Source of the DNA: Photobacterium halotolerans DSM 18316
GTDB lineage: Bacteria > Pseudomonadota > Gammaproteobacteria > Enterobacterales > Vibrionaceae
Length of the DNA: 64,000 bases
Assembly (NCBI RefSeq): GCF_000425165.1
Contig: NZ_AULG01000028.1
Location: forward strand, 1-64,000
Direction of reading: 5' to 3'
Below are positions 1 through 8,432 of this stretch, piece after piece. The position numbers were made by a program, and so were the translations under genes. Every line of letters begins with the position of its first letter. The first letter of the stretch is position 1. The notes beneath the pieces are model-generated. The model had not been told where the DNA came from, made no database searches, and worked only from the letters and a program-made list of their open reading frames with translations.

Positions 1-233
1 CGGCCTCTCGTTGAACTTTCCAGACCTTCGATACCGCACTCTGTGTACCATCGAACCCACCTGTTTACAGAAGACCGAGCTGCAGCAAGTGTATTGGATA
101 CAGCAGCAACAGTCTGGCCTTCAGCGAGAAGCAAAATGGCAGTCAAACGTCGGCAGTGATCCTTATCTTTGGTTTTATGTATATTTTTAATGAGGCGACG
201 TCGCTCTGCCCGGTCGGGTAATGTTAGAATCAT
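1..233 (-). CDS. IS630-type transposase, N-terminal part (runs off the window edge)
   Basis: Reading leftward from an ATG at 233, about 77 codons stay open to the window edge. The peptide starts MILTLPDRAERRRLIK and contains RRLTAILLLAEGQTVAAVS followed by RWVRWYTECGIEGL. This is the helix-turn-helix N-terminus of IS630/Tc1-mariner-type transposases, which bind the element ends and cut and paste DNA. The DDE catalytic part lies outside the window, so I cannot tell whether the gene is intact. The element end should fall between about 234 and 330, but I could not identify a convincing terminal inverted repeat with only one end visible. Confidence 0.7.
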   Translation of the reverse strand, partial: MILTLPDRAERRRLIKNIHKTKDKDHCRRLTAILLLAEGQTVAAVSNTLAAARSSVNRWVRWYTECGIEGLESSTRG

Positions 234-775
234 GGCACTCGGTACTGTTTTGTGAGTTTTGGATGTTTGGCGACTGATCAGATCGCACAAACGCTACCGA
301 GTTCCCTTCAATTTCTACTTATCAGTGATCTACATTTAGGAACAGTTATTTAGTCGGGGCTTTTTTTATTGGACTGCAGATGATGTTTTCCGGGATTTGA
401 AAATCCCTCTATACCTTGTTCTGGTTCCGCCACATTCGAAGAAACCGCTGAACTGTCAGCGGTTTTTTTTCGCCTGAACCTTTGCAAAATGAGAGAGCAA
501 GATGAGACAGGGTGAAGAAGCCTGGACGGGGCGGACGGCCAGTCTTCAGCCGAGCCTATTCAGGCACAGGCTAGCCCCGAGGTCGCAATCCTGTACTTCG
601 TCTCAAGTAAGGGACAACACCGCCACCCGTGAATGGGTTTTACTCTATAGATAGGTTGATTTGATTACACGGGACCTGTTCCGGGTCGCCGTGGTGCGCC
701 TGCGCCATAAACCATAGTTGGCTGAGCGAGCACTCTGTGCGTGTGGTCCAGGTAATGAATGACGCGGAGGCGGGT
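234..775. other. Intergenic region without a recognisable gene
   Basis: About 540 bases between the transposase fragment and the oxidoreductase. The only clear element is a rho-independent terminator at 443-470. The bases before it (about 340-435) end in GTTCCGCCA, which resembles a tRNA 3' end, but no matching cloverleaf could be drawn. The part from 480 to 735 is G/C-richer and holds only short open frames. It may be debris between an insertion sequence and its old target. Confidence 0.5.
443..470 (+). terminator. Rho-independent terminator
   Basis: AACCGCTG (443-450) pairs with CAGCGGTT (455-462) across a short loop, and the stem is followed by an unbroken T run to 470. It would end a rightward transcript, yet no rightward gene is recognisable upstream, which suggests a gene or RNA was lost when the insertion sequence arrived. 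Confidence 0.8.
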
Positions 776-2161
776 ATGAGCCAGCTAGAGGCTGCATCTA
801 TTGATAGATTCAGGGTGCATTTTCAGGGGAAGGTGATAGTCCCCAAAGATGATGAATATGATGAGGTCCGGCAGATCTGGAACGCGATGATTGACCGTAA
901 ACCGGCTCTCATTGCTCGTTGTACTTCGGCGGAATGTGTTCTCCAGGCGGTGAATTTTGCCCGTGAACATGACCTTCTGTTGTCTGTGCGCGGCGGTGGA
1001 CACAATATTGCCGGTAACGCGGTTTGCGATGACGGGATCATGATCGACCTGTCATTGATGAAGGCGGTGCATGTGAACCCGAATACCCGCAAGGTGATGG
1101 TGGAACCTGGCTGTACGCTGGGCGATGTGGATGCCGCGGTACAAAAATACGGCCTTGCTACTCCTTTCGGCATTAACTCAACCACAGGTGTGGCAGGTTT
1201 GACTCTGGGAGGCGGCTTCGGCTGGTTGAGCCGTCTGTATGGCATGACGGTCGATAACTTACTTTCAGCGCATGTAGTCACTGCCAAAGGCACACAGGTA
1301 AAAGCCAGCGACACTGAAAACGCCGATTTATTCTGGGGACTACGGGGCGGCGGCGGTAATTTCGGTATTGTCACCAGCTTTGAATTTCAGTTGCACCCTG
1401 TGGGCCCGGATGTGCTTAGCGGGCTGATCGTTTTTCCGTTTGAGCAGGCAAAATCCATTTTGACGCAATTTGCCCGCTTTACCGAATCCATGCCAGACGC
1501 GCTGAATGTCTGGATGGTGACACGCAAAGCACCGCCCTTACCATTTTTACCGGAAACGGTTCATGGCAAAGAAATGATCGCGCTGGCCTTGTGTTATTTT
1601 GGCGATCCCGAAGAAGGTGAAAAACTGATTGCGCCACTGCGCAGTTTCGGTACACCGTACGGTGAGCATGTCGGCGTACAACCTTATGTCGCCTGGCAGC
1701 AGGCATTTGATCCTTTATTGGCCCAAGGCGCCCGGAATTACTGGAAGTCGCACAACTTTACCCATTTATCGGATGAGGTATTGGATATCCTGATCGCATT
1801 TGCCGGAAAATTGCCGTCACCCCAGTGCGAGATATTTATCGGCACCATTGGCGGTCAGACAGAAAACGTATCACCGGATGCCATGGCATACGCCAGCCGT
1901 GATGCACGCTATGTCATGAATGTACACGGCCGCTGGGACACTGCAGAGGAAGATGAAGCCTGCATCGCCTGGGCACGGGAATTCTTCGCTAAATCCCAAC
2001 CATTTGCCAGTGCCGGGGCATACATTAATTTTCTGACTCAGGACGAAGGTGATCGTGTGGCCTTCGCGTACGGGGAGGCCTACACGCGCTTGGTCGCACT
2101 GAAGAAAAAATACGATCCCCACAACCTGTTCAGGATGAATCAGAATATCAAGCCAGAGTAG
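776..2161 (+). CDS. FAD-binding oxidoreductase (berberine-bridge/PCMH type)
   Basis: Probable flavoprotein oxidase or dehydrogenase of about 460 residues. The N-terminal PCMH-type FAD domain shows SVRGGGHNIAGNAV, whose His is the usual covalent 8-alpha-histidyl FAD site, followed by the Gly-rich stretch GVAGLTLGGGFGWLSR and RGGGGNFGIVTSFEF. The C-terminal BBE segment reads YDPHNLFRMNQNI. The family oxidises sugars, alkaloids or other secondary alcohols; the substrate cannot be read from sequence. I start it at the ATG at 776 because GGAGG lies at 766-770; an in-frame GTG at 737 has no comparable site. It is transcribed alone and followed by a hairpin at 2179-2204. Confidence 0.85.
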   Translation: MSQLEAASIDRFRVHFQGKVIVPKDDEYDEVRQIWNAMIDRKPALIARCTSAECVLQAVNFAREHDLLLSVRGGGHNIAGNAVCDDGIMIDLSLMKAVHVNPNTRKVMVEPGCTLGDVDAAVQKYGLATPFGINSTTGVAGLTLGGGFGWLSRLYGMTVDNLLSAHVVTAKGTQVKASDTENADLFWGLRGGGGNFGIVTSFEFQLHPVGPDVLSGLIVFPFEQAKSILTQFARFTESMPDALNVWMVTRKAPPLPFLPETVHGKEMIALALCYFGDPEEGEKLIAPLRSFGTPYGEHVGVQPYVAWQQAFDPLLAQGARNYWKSHNFTHLSDEVLDILIAFAGKLPSPQCEIFIGTIGGQTENVSPDAMAYASRDARYVMNVHGRWDTAEEDEACIAWAREFFAKSQPFASAGAYINFLTQDEGDRVAFAYGEAYTRLVALKKKYDPHNLFRMNQNIKPE

Positions 2162-2178
2162 AAATCGTGCATCTCAAT

Positions 2179-2204
2179 GAGACCGTCCGCAGCGGAGCGG
2201 TCTC
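2179..2204 (+). terminator. Probable terminator hairpin
   Basis: GAGACCG (2179-2185) pairs with CGGTCTC (2198-2204), enclosing a second small inverted repeat (TCCGC/GCGGA). Only a short, impure T stretch follows, so termination may be weak. It lies just after the FAD oxidoreductase stop codon. Confidence 0.55.
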
Positions 2205-2320
2205 GGTTTGCTGTCATTGGCGTTTACTTGTCCCAATCACAATGGTTTTTGTCCTGAACGAGTAAGACAGTCATGGCATGCACCTTTAGGGTATTAAACA
2301 TACTTATAAGGAGACATGTC

Positions 2321-4048
2321 ATGCTAAATCCCGCGAAAAAATATATTCCCTCATCAGTAATAGATTTTCCTCAACGTAGTTGGCCGTCACACAAGCTAGT
2401 TCAGGCACCTCGTTGGTGCTCTACAGATCTTCGTGATGGGAATCAGGCTTTGGTCAATCCGATGGACTTTGCTAAAAAAACACGCTTGTTTGAACATTTG
2501 ATTAAATGCGGTTTTAAAGAAATTGAAGTTGCTTTTCCGTCTGCATCAGCAATCGATTATGACTTTGTGAGGTATCTGATAGAGCAAAGCATGATACCCA
2601 AAGATGTGTGGATTCAGGTGATCACTCAGTCCCGCCCCGAGCTGATTGAAAAAACGATGAGTTCTCTGAGGGGAGCTCCCCGAGCCATTGTGCATCTGTA
2701 TAATGCAACAGCGCCTGTGTTCCGGGATATTGTGTTTAAAAAGAGCAAAGAAGAAACACTCAATTTGGCAGTAAACGGCGTGAAGCATATTCGTCAGTTA
2801 TGCGAAGAGAATACCGAGACAGACTGGGTTCTTGAATACTCTCCGGAGACCTTCTGTTTTACTGAGTTCGAGTTTGCTCTGGCTATCTGTGAAGCTGTCA
2901 GGGATGCGTGGCAACCGGATGAAAAGCGGCCTTTAATCTTAAACTTACCCACCACTGTGGAAGTGAATACGCCAAACGTGTATGCCGATCAAATCGAAAA
3001 ATTCATCCATTCTTTTTCTGATTTACGGCACGTTACAATCAGCATCCATCCTCATAATGACAGAGGCACTGGTGTTGCCGCTGCTGAATTGGCTATGCTT
3101 GCTGGTGCTCAGCGAGTCGAGGGGTGTTTATTCGGTAATGGTGAACGAACAGGAAATGTTGATATTGTCACCCTGGCGCTGAACTTGTATACACAGGGAA
3201 TTACACCTCATCTGGATTTTTCAGATATCAGAGCATCGGTAGATATTGTTGAAGAGTGTAACGATCTACCCGTTCACCCCAGGCATCCTTATGCGGGAGA
3301 AATGGTGTTTACCGCTTTTTCAGGCTCCCATCAAGATGCAATCAAAAAAGGCTTTGATGCCAGAGCAAATGAGCCATCTGAGCGATGGCAAGTGCCTTAC
3401 TTGCCGATTGATCCGAAAGATGTGGGTTGTGATTACGAAGCGGTCATCCGGGTAAACAGCCAGTCAGGAAAAAGTGGCGCTGCCTGGCTTATTGAGCAAA
3501 ATCATGGTTTGAAATTACCACGGAATCTGCAGATAGATTTTAGCCAACAGGTACAGCGTTGCAGTGAGCAACACGGACTCGAATTAAGTCTGGCGGAGAT
3601 ATGGACCTTGTTTCGCCGTCATTATGGTATGACACCCTATACATCAATGCTTTTGCTGGACTATGAGAGTAAGCCTGAGGGGGCAGAGCAAAGCATCACC
3701 GCCAGAGTTCGATATCACAACCAGGTGATAAAAGTTCAGGGAAGAAGTAATGGCTTGTTAAGTGCTCTTATTTGTGGCCTTGAAAGAATACTGGACATTC
3801 CGATAGCGATAAGGCATTACTCCGAACATACGCTGGGTAAAACAACCCGCAGCCGTGCGGTTTCATATATTGAATGTCATTCATTCCAAAGTGGGCGTTA
3901 TTTTGGTGTTGCAATTGAAAGTGATACCAGTCGAGCATCATTACAAGCGACATTGAATGCGGTATCCAATCTTCTGGTTGAAGAGGAGATTCAGGTTTTT
4001 CCGACCGGGGAAACAGAGCATTTAAATGTTACTGAAGGCGATAAGTAA
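2321..4048 (+). CDS. leuA: 2-isopropylmalate synthase, long actinobacterial-type LeuA
   Basis: Condenses acetyl-CoA with 2-oxoisovalerate to 2-isopropylmalate, the first committed step of leucine synthesis. The TIM-barrel start CSTDLRDGNQALVNPM carries the metal-binding Asp and catalytic Arg. HPHNDRGTGVAAAELAM supplies the metal-binding His pair, and GCLFGNGERTGNVD follows. The C-terminal 130 residues form the allosteric LeuA dimerisation domain. The N-terminal lead-in before the barrel and the sequence style are of the long type known from Corynebacterium and Mycobacterium rather than the E. coli type. ATG 2321 is preferred because AAGGAG lies at 2308-2313; an upstream in-frame start at 2273 lacks one. 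No leuB, leuC or leuD is adjacent. Its base composition looks more A/T-rich than its left neighbour. Confidence 0.9.
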   Translation: MLNPAKKYIPSSVIDFPQRSWPSHKLVQAPRWCSTDLRDGNQALVNPMDFAKKTRLFEHLIKCGFKEIEVAFPSASAIDYDFVRYLIEQSMIPKDVWIQVITQSRPELIEKTMSSLRGAPRAIVHLYNATAPVFRDIVFKKSKEETLNLAVNGVKHIRQLCEENTETDWVLEYSPETFCFTEFEFALAICEAVRDAWQPDEKRPLILNLPTTVEVNTPNVYADQIEKFIHSFSDLRHVTISIHPHNDRGTGVAAAELAMLAGAQRVEGCLFGNGERTGNVDIVTLALNLYTQGITPHLDFSDIRASVDIVEECNDLPVHPRHPYAGEMVFTAFSGSHQDAIKKGFDARANEPSERWQVPYLPIDPKDVGCDYEAVIRVNSQSGKSGAAWLIEQNHGLKLPRNLQIDFSQQVQRCSEQHGLELSLAEIWTLFRRHYGMTPYTSMLLLDYESKPEGAEQSITARVRYHNQVIKVQGRSNGLLSALICGLERILDIPIAIRHYSEHTLGKTTRSRAVSYIECHSFQSGRYFGVAIESDTSRASLQATLNAVSNLLVEEEIQVFPTGETEHLNVTEGDK

Positions 4049-4105
4049 TCTTGTGATGTCGTCTGTCAGGCAGTCAGGGTTTGAGAGTAAATAGAGGTGG
4101 TCATT

Positions 4106-4873
4106 ATGTATTTCCAGTTTGAGTCAATGCCTGGTGGATTGAAAGCGCTGGCGCATTGTTACTTTCATGGTGATACCGAACCACCTCATTCTCATACAAC
4201 GGCCCAACTGCTTCATACACTGCATGGTTTACTACGAATAGAAACGGAAAAAGGGAGCTGGATAGTACCACCTGGGCGGGGATTGTGGATTCCAGCCGGA
4301 ATGACGCACAGTTTAAGGGCTAATGGTACGGTGCAGGTGAAAACGCTATTTATTGATCCCTTAGCTCGTGCGGATTTACCGAATGAGTGTCAGGTGCTGG
4401 AGGTGACTCCCTTACTACGAGAGTTAATTCTTGCAGCTATCAATATCCCTCAACAGTACCCAAAAGGTGGAAAAGAAGAGCGGATTGTTGAGCTTATACT
4501 AGATGAGCTCAGAGAAATTTCCGCATTGGATTTTTACGTACCTGTACCCCACGAGGATTCAGGCTTAAAAGTGATTTGCGAGAAAATATCCTCCCGGTTG
4601 GAACATCCATGGTCGCTCACTGATGCTGCTAAAATGTTAGGGATCTCTGAACGCAGTGTGTCCAGAAAATACCATCTGCATTTGGGGTTGAGTTTTGGTG
4701 AATGGCTTCGCAGACAGCGGTTATCTCGTAGCCTGGAGTTATTGTCCAGCGGTTTGAATGTCATGGACACATCACTTGCGGTAGGTTATGACAGCCCTGG
4801 TGCGTTCAGCACAATGTTTAAAAGCCGCGTGGGCCTTTCTCCGACAGACTATGTGCTGTTATCCAGAGACTAA
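4106..4873 (+). CDS. AraC-family transcriptional regulator with N-terminal cupin
   Basis: About 255 residues. The N-terminal half is an AraC-type cupin sensor (EPPHSHTTAQLLHTLHG, then VPPGRGLWIPAGMTHSL). The C-terminal 100 residues hold two helix-turn-helix units: LTDAAKMLGISERSVSRKY and DTSLAVGYDSPGAFSTMFK, ending in the usual GLSPTDY. Such proteins usually activate a neighbouring operon on binding a small ligand. It follows leuA by 57 bases on the same strand and may be cotranscribed with it, so leuA is the obvious candidate target; that is inference. ATG 4106 is favoured with GAGG at 4094-4097; a GTG at 4097 is in frame. Confidence 0.88.
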   Translation: MYFQFESMPGGLKALAHCYFHGDTEPPHSHTTAQLLHTLHGLLRIETEKGSWIVPPGRGLWIPAGMTHSLRANGTVQVKTLFIDPLARADLPNECQVLEVTPLLRELILAAINIPQQYPKGGKEERIVELILDELREISALDFYVPVPHEDSGLKVICEKISSRLEHPWSLTDAAKMLGISERSVSRKYHLHLGLSFGEWLRRQRLSRSLELLSSGLNVMDTSLAVGYDSPGAFSTMFKSRVGLSPTDYVLLSRD

Positions 4874-4908
4874 AAATATCCTTCATCTGTTACCAGTTTT
4901 GGGGCCTT

Positions 4909-5355
4909 TCAGCTCAAGATCACCACTCCATGCAGGACAATCACGCCTGCAGTCAGTCTGCCACGTAAAGTCTGATACCCTTTGGGGTTCACTTCACCTT
5001 CTGTTTGCCGGATGAGTTTCTCTGCAAACCAGACGGCTGCATAACCCAGTGCCAGTAAACCTGTTGCGATAAGGTCATGTTTATGACCTTGCAGTATGGC
5101 TGCCCAGGCAAGCAGCACAAACAGATTGCTCAATATAAGGGCATTGCGGCTGAGTTTATGGGAAATATGATCAATGGCATTTCCCCACAGGATCCCGGAT
5201 AAAAAGCTCAGGATAACCGCACTGTAAGCGATGAACATTTGTTGCCCGGACAGGTTAAAAAGGCTGATGTCAGCAACAGCAAGCAGGGCGGTGATGACAA
5301 AAGGGACCAGCCCTAAATACCCGAGTTGTTTCATGATAGTGTTGGGTTCTTGCAT
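4909..5355 (-). CDS. DUF3429 inner-membrane protein
   Basis: A small integral membrane protein of about 148 residues with roughly five hydrophobic segments, for example LGYLGLVPFVITALLAVADI near the start and FIAYSAVILSFLSGILWG in the middle. The pattern GYLGLVPF and SGILWG matches DUF3429 proteins of marine gammaproteobacteria, whose function is not known. The start at 5355 is chosen because AGGA precedes it at a good distance; an in-frame ATG at 5379 would add eight residues. It converges on the AraC gene with only 35 bases between the stops. Confidence 0.75.
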   Translation of the reverse strand: MQEPNTIMKQLGYLGLVPFVITALLAVADISLFNLSGQQMFIAYSAVILSFLSGILWGNAIDHISHKLSRNALILSNLFVLLAWAAILQGHKHDLIATGLLALGYAAVWFAEKLIRQTEGEVNPKGYQTLRGRLTAGVIVLHGVVILS

Positions 5356-5487
5356 GAGCCAATCCTGTGTGACAAACATTGAGTTAATCGCTTACTTTGT
5401 TGTATTGACTATAGCTTCTGTAAATATCTCCCGCCAAACGCTGTTATGTCTTCTGTAGCGAGAGCCAGAACCTGCCAGGCAATGCCC

Positions 5488-5508
5488 GGTATTTGATTTT
5501 CAAATACC
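5488..5508. repeat. Perfect 8-bp inverted repeat upstream of the deaminase gene
   Basis: GGTATTTG (5488-5495) and CAAATACC (5501-5508) are exact inverse copies around five bases. The repeat lies about 110 bases before the nucleoside deaminase start, in the divergent space shared with the DUF3429 gene. It could be an operator or a hairpin; no specific regulator can be named. Confidence 0.5.
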
Positions 5509-5614
5509 TGCCAGTGAATCATTTAATTTCAGAGTACTCAGGACAAAACGTATAGTGTCGGATTATCCTGATTAATGAATTCCGAAATAGTCACACGTAA
5601 GTAAAAGGCGCAGT

Positions 5615-6097
5615 ATGAATCCATTTTTATCGCAAGCTATCTCATTGGCTGAAAGTAACGTCAAACAAGGCGGACGCCCGTTTGGTGCAGTGGTTGTGAA
5701 AGACGAGAAAGTGATCGCGACAGGGGTAAACCGGATGCAGGCCGAGTGTGATCCTACGGCTCATGCTGAGTTGCTGGCATTACGTGAGGCCGGTAAGGCG
5801 CTCAAATCCCCCCGGCTGGATGGCTGTAAAGTGTATGCCAGCGGTCAGCCCTGTCCTATGTGCCTGGCCGCGATGCGAATGTCCGGCGTTACAGAGATAG
5901 TGTTTGCTTACTCTAATGAACAGGCGGAAGCTTTTGGCTTATCTACCGCCGCGATTGCACGCGAGTTGTCTGTGCCTGTTGAACAACAAAGCTGGGCGGT
6001 GATAACACATCAGCCTGACCCGTCAGCGGTGGAGGCTGAGCACCATCTGTATGAAAAGTGGCAGGTGGCAAATGCACTTTCTGACACTCAGTCATGA
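5615..6097 (+). CDS. Nucleoside/guanine deaminase, CDA-fold zinc enzyme
   Basis: Cytoplasmic hydrolytic deaminase of 160 residues. It has the zinc and proton-shuttle motif HAELLALREA and the second zinc motif PCPMCLAAM, the hallmarks of the cytidine-deaminase-like superfamily. Overall length and the N-terminal segment (GGRPFGAVVV) fit the guanine deaminase / TadA-like branch, so the substrate is probably a free purine or nucleoside rather than tRNA. The next gene, a transporter, starts inside its last codons (ATGA overlap at 6094-6097). That coupling suggests the transporter moves the substrate or product. Confidence 0.85.
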   Translation: MNPFLSQAISLAESNVKQGGRPFGAVVVKDEKVIATGVNRMQAECDPTAHAELLALREAGKALKSPRLDGCKVYASGQPCPMCLAAMRMSGVTEIVFAYSNEQAEAFGLSTAAIARELSVPVEQQSWAVITHQPDPSAVEAEHHLYEKWQVANALSDTQS

Positions 6098-7305
6098 TAC
6101 CGGCTGCCAAGTATGCTCAGCCTCGCTCAGGCTGGATGATACTCGTACTGATTGTATTAATCGGGCTTAACCTCAGACCTTTCCTGGTTGCTCCCGGACC
6201 CATTTTAAATACCATCATGCCCGAGTTAGGCATGACGGTGTATTCGGCATCTTTACTGACCCTGTTACCTATGCTGCTGATGGGAGTCGGTGCGTTTGTT
6301 TCTCCCGGGCTTCAGGCCGCCTGGGGAACCCGGAAAGGGATGTTAATTGCCCTGGCAATCCTGTTACTGGGTACGTTATTGCGATTTTGGGTGCAGGATG
6401 GGGTGACTTTCATCTTTACGGCTGTGTTGTGCGGGGTGGGCGTGGCATTTGTTCAGTCAGCCATGCCCGGCTTGATTAAATCCTCGTTTCCCCGGCAGGT
6501 TGCACCCATCACGGGGGTGTATTCGGCCTGTCTGATGGTGGGCGGTGCGCTGGGTGCTTACAGCATTCCGCATCTCATGGACGCTGGATTGAGCTGGCGT
6601 CAATCGTTAGGGCTGCTGGCTGTACCTGTCTTTATCGCGATGCTGGTTGGCTGGCGGTATTTAACAGGAGTTCCGGCAAAGCGGCCGAATATGTCGCAGG
6701 TGCAGACTTTGTTGCATCGCCCTCGCACCTGGTCTTTGATGGCTGCATTTGGCTTGGTCAATGGCGGTTATTCTACGCTGGTCGCCTGGCTTGCACCTTA
6801 TTATCAGTCACTGGGCTGGGAGCGCTCTGACAGCGCAACGCTGATTGTTGTGATGTCTGTCTGTCAGGCAATCAGCGCCGTGGGATTGCCGGTATTGGCA
6901 AGAAAACAAACGGACAGGCGGCTGTGGTTAATGCTGACGCTTGTTATGCAGTCGCTCGGCTTTTGTGGGCTGGCACTCTGGCCGGCCGGAACGGCTATGC
7001 TATGGGTCGGGATGTGTGGCGCAGGGCTGGGAGGCAGTTTCTCATTAATCATTGTTACTGCATTGGACCACAGCAAAGCTCCCGAAGAGGCGGGCACACT
7101 GGCCGCTCTGATGCAAGGAGGCGGGTTTATTATTGCCGGCCTGGCCCCCTGGGTGATCGCCTTACTGAATGATCTTACGGGTTCGTTTGTGTCTGGCTGG
7201 CTGCTGCATTTGGGTCTGGTGGCGATCACCGCCTGTCTCTACTGGCGATTCAATCCGCGTTATTACGATCAGGTGATGCAGCCTGTGGCTGCGGGTAGCC
7301 GATGA
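6094..7305 (+). CDS. CynX/NimT-family MFS transporter
   Basis: A 12-helix major facilitator protein of 403 residues. The first segment contains VLIGLNLRPFLVAPGPIL, the typical opening of the CynX/NimT group (cyanate, 2-nitroimidazole and related compounds), and PMLLMGVGAFVSPGLQ follows. It overlaps the upstream deaminase by four bases, so the two are translationally coupled and probably act on the same compound class. Substrate and direction of transport cannot be told from the sequence. Confidence 0.85.
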   Translation: MIPAAKYAQPRSGWMILVLIVLIGLNLRPFLVAPGPILNTIMPELGMTVYSASLLTLLPMLLMGVGAFVSPGLQAAWGTRKGMLIALAILLLGTLLRFWVQDGVTFIFTAVLCGVGVAFVQSAMPGLIKSSFPRQVAPITGVYSACLMVGGALGAYSIPHLMDAGLSWRQSLGLLAVPVFIAMLVGWRYLTGVPAKRPNMSQVQTLLHRPRTWSLMAAFGLVNGGYSTLVAWLAPYYQSLGWERSDSATLIVVMSVCQAISAVGLPVLARKQTDRRLWLMLTLVMQSLGFCGLALWPAGTAMLWVGMCGAGLGGSFSLIIVTALDHSKAPEEAGTLAALMQGGGFIIAGLAPWVIALLNDLTGSFVSGWLLHLGLVAITACLYWRFNPRYYDQVMQPVAAGSR

Positions 7306-7510
7306 TCACAGTGCCGGGGTCAGGCGCAAAACCGGTAATTGGGGCACTGAGCAAACGTCATTTCTCAGAGACTCAGCTACAGTTATTTCTACAGAAGAAT
7401 TTGGCGGTTCAGGCAATGGGAGAGAGGCCAGGCATAGTCCTGAATAATCTTTCCTGAAGGATGTGTTCTACCGTCATTGAACTATCGCATTCACTAAATG
7501 GAGAAAAGTA

Positions 7511-7933
7511 ATGAAAGTTCTGTATTCAACAAAAGCAACATCTACTGGCGGCCGTGACGGAGCATCGGAGTCAGCGGACGGTAAACTGAAAGTGAAACTC
7601 AGCACGCCAACTGAGCTGGGGGGCCAGGGAGGAGAAGGCACTAACCCGGAGCAGTTATTTGCGGCAGGGTATTCCGCCTGTTTTATCGGAGCCATGAAAT
7701 TTGTTGCGGCTCAGGACAGTATCAAACTACCTGGCGAGCCGAGTGTGACAGCGCAAGTAGGCATTGGTGAAAATCCTGCCGGTGTTGGTTTTGCTATTGA
7801 TGTTGAACTGCACATTTCACTGCCGGGGCTGGATCGCGAGGCTGCCACTCAACTGGCTGAGAAAGCACATCAGGTTTGCCCTTATTCGAATGCAACGCGC
7901 GGAAACGTACGAGTCGAGCTGGTCGTCGAATAA
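7511..7933 (+). CDS. ohr: Organic hydroperoxide resistance protein Ohr
   Basis: Thiol peroxidase of the OsmC/Ohr superfamily, 140 residues, which reduces organic and fatty-acid hydroperoxides using two cysteines. Both are visible: GYSACFIGAM holds the peroxidatic Cys and HQVCPYSNATRGN the resolving Cys. The start VLYSTKATSTGGRDG is typical of Ohr rather than OsmC. A good ribosome site (GGAG) precedes ATG 7511. No ohrR repressor gene lies next to it, so regulation must be remote or different. A strong terminator follows at 7959-7982. Confidence 0.92.
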   Translation: MKVLYSTKATSTGGRDGASESADGKLKVKLSTPTELGGQGGEGTNPEQLFAAGYSACFIGAMKFVAAQDSIKLPGEPSVTAQVGIGENPAGVGFAIDVELHISLPGLDREAATQLAEKAHQVCPYSNATRGNVRVELVVE

Positions 7934-7958
7934 CATTCATCCTATTGATGCGAATTTT

Positions 7959-7982
7959 AAAGGGCTTAAATAGCCCTTTTTT
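7959..7982 (+). terminator. Rho-independent terminator of ohr
   Basis: AAGGGCT, a five-base loop TAAAT, then AGCCCTT running into a T stretch to 7982. It separates ohr from the T6SS locus. Confidence 0.9.
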
Positions 7983-8432
7983 CGTTGGCCTTCATAGCAC
8001 GATACAATTAATGCGCTATCTGTCAGCAAACCTGAATCAGATTTGTACTGAGATACTAATAAAAACAACTATGCTCAGTGAAAAGGCCTGTTAAAGAAGC
8101 AAGAGCAGAGCGTTGTGAACAGTAAAATGGTACCAACATAAACGACCATATTGTCACTTTAATTAAGTGGTGATGAACATTCATTGATTATTTCACTCCC
8201 CACGCTTTTATCAACGGGAAAAATTATTTGGGATCAATATCAACATCCCATTATTGCGGGTATTTTTGTCTGCGCAAAAGCTACTCATCGCCCTGTTTCA
8301 TTATGAGCTTTTTTATAGTGAAAATGACTTTCTTGACTATCAAAAAGTCGGAATGTTATTCGCCTATTGAAATGCTTAATAAGACAACTCTAAACTCTCG
8401 CCATCTATTGGTTTTATGGCTGGTTTTTCCCT
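7983..8432. promoter_or_regulatory. A/T-rich upstream region of the T6SS kinase operon
   Basis: About 450 bases between the ohr terminator and the first T6SS gene. It is clearly more A/T-rich than the flanks and holds no recognisable gene; a 70-codon frame at 8228-8440 has no family resemblance and overlaps the kinase start. The promoter of the rightward T6SS operon must lie here, but I could not pick a single convincing -35/-10 or -24/-12 pair. Confidence 0.45.

Noticed and set aside
340-435. Possible tRNA or tmRNA 3' end (GTTCCGCCA before a terminator)
   Set aside because: No complementary acceptor strand with proper D, anticodon and T arms could be drawn.
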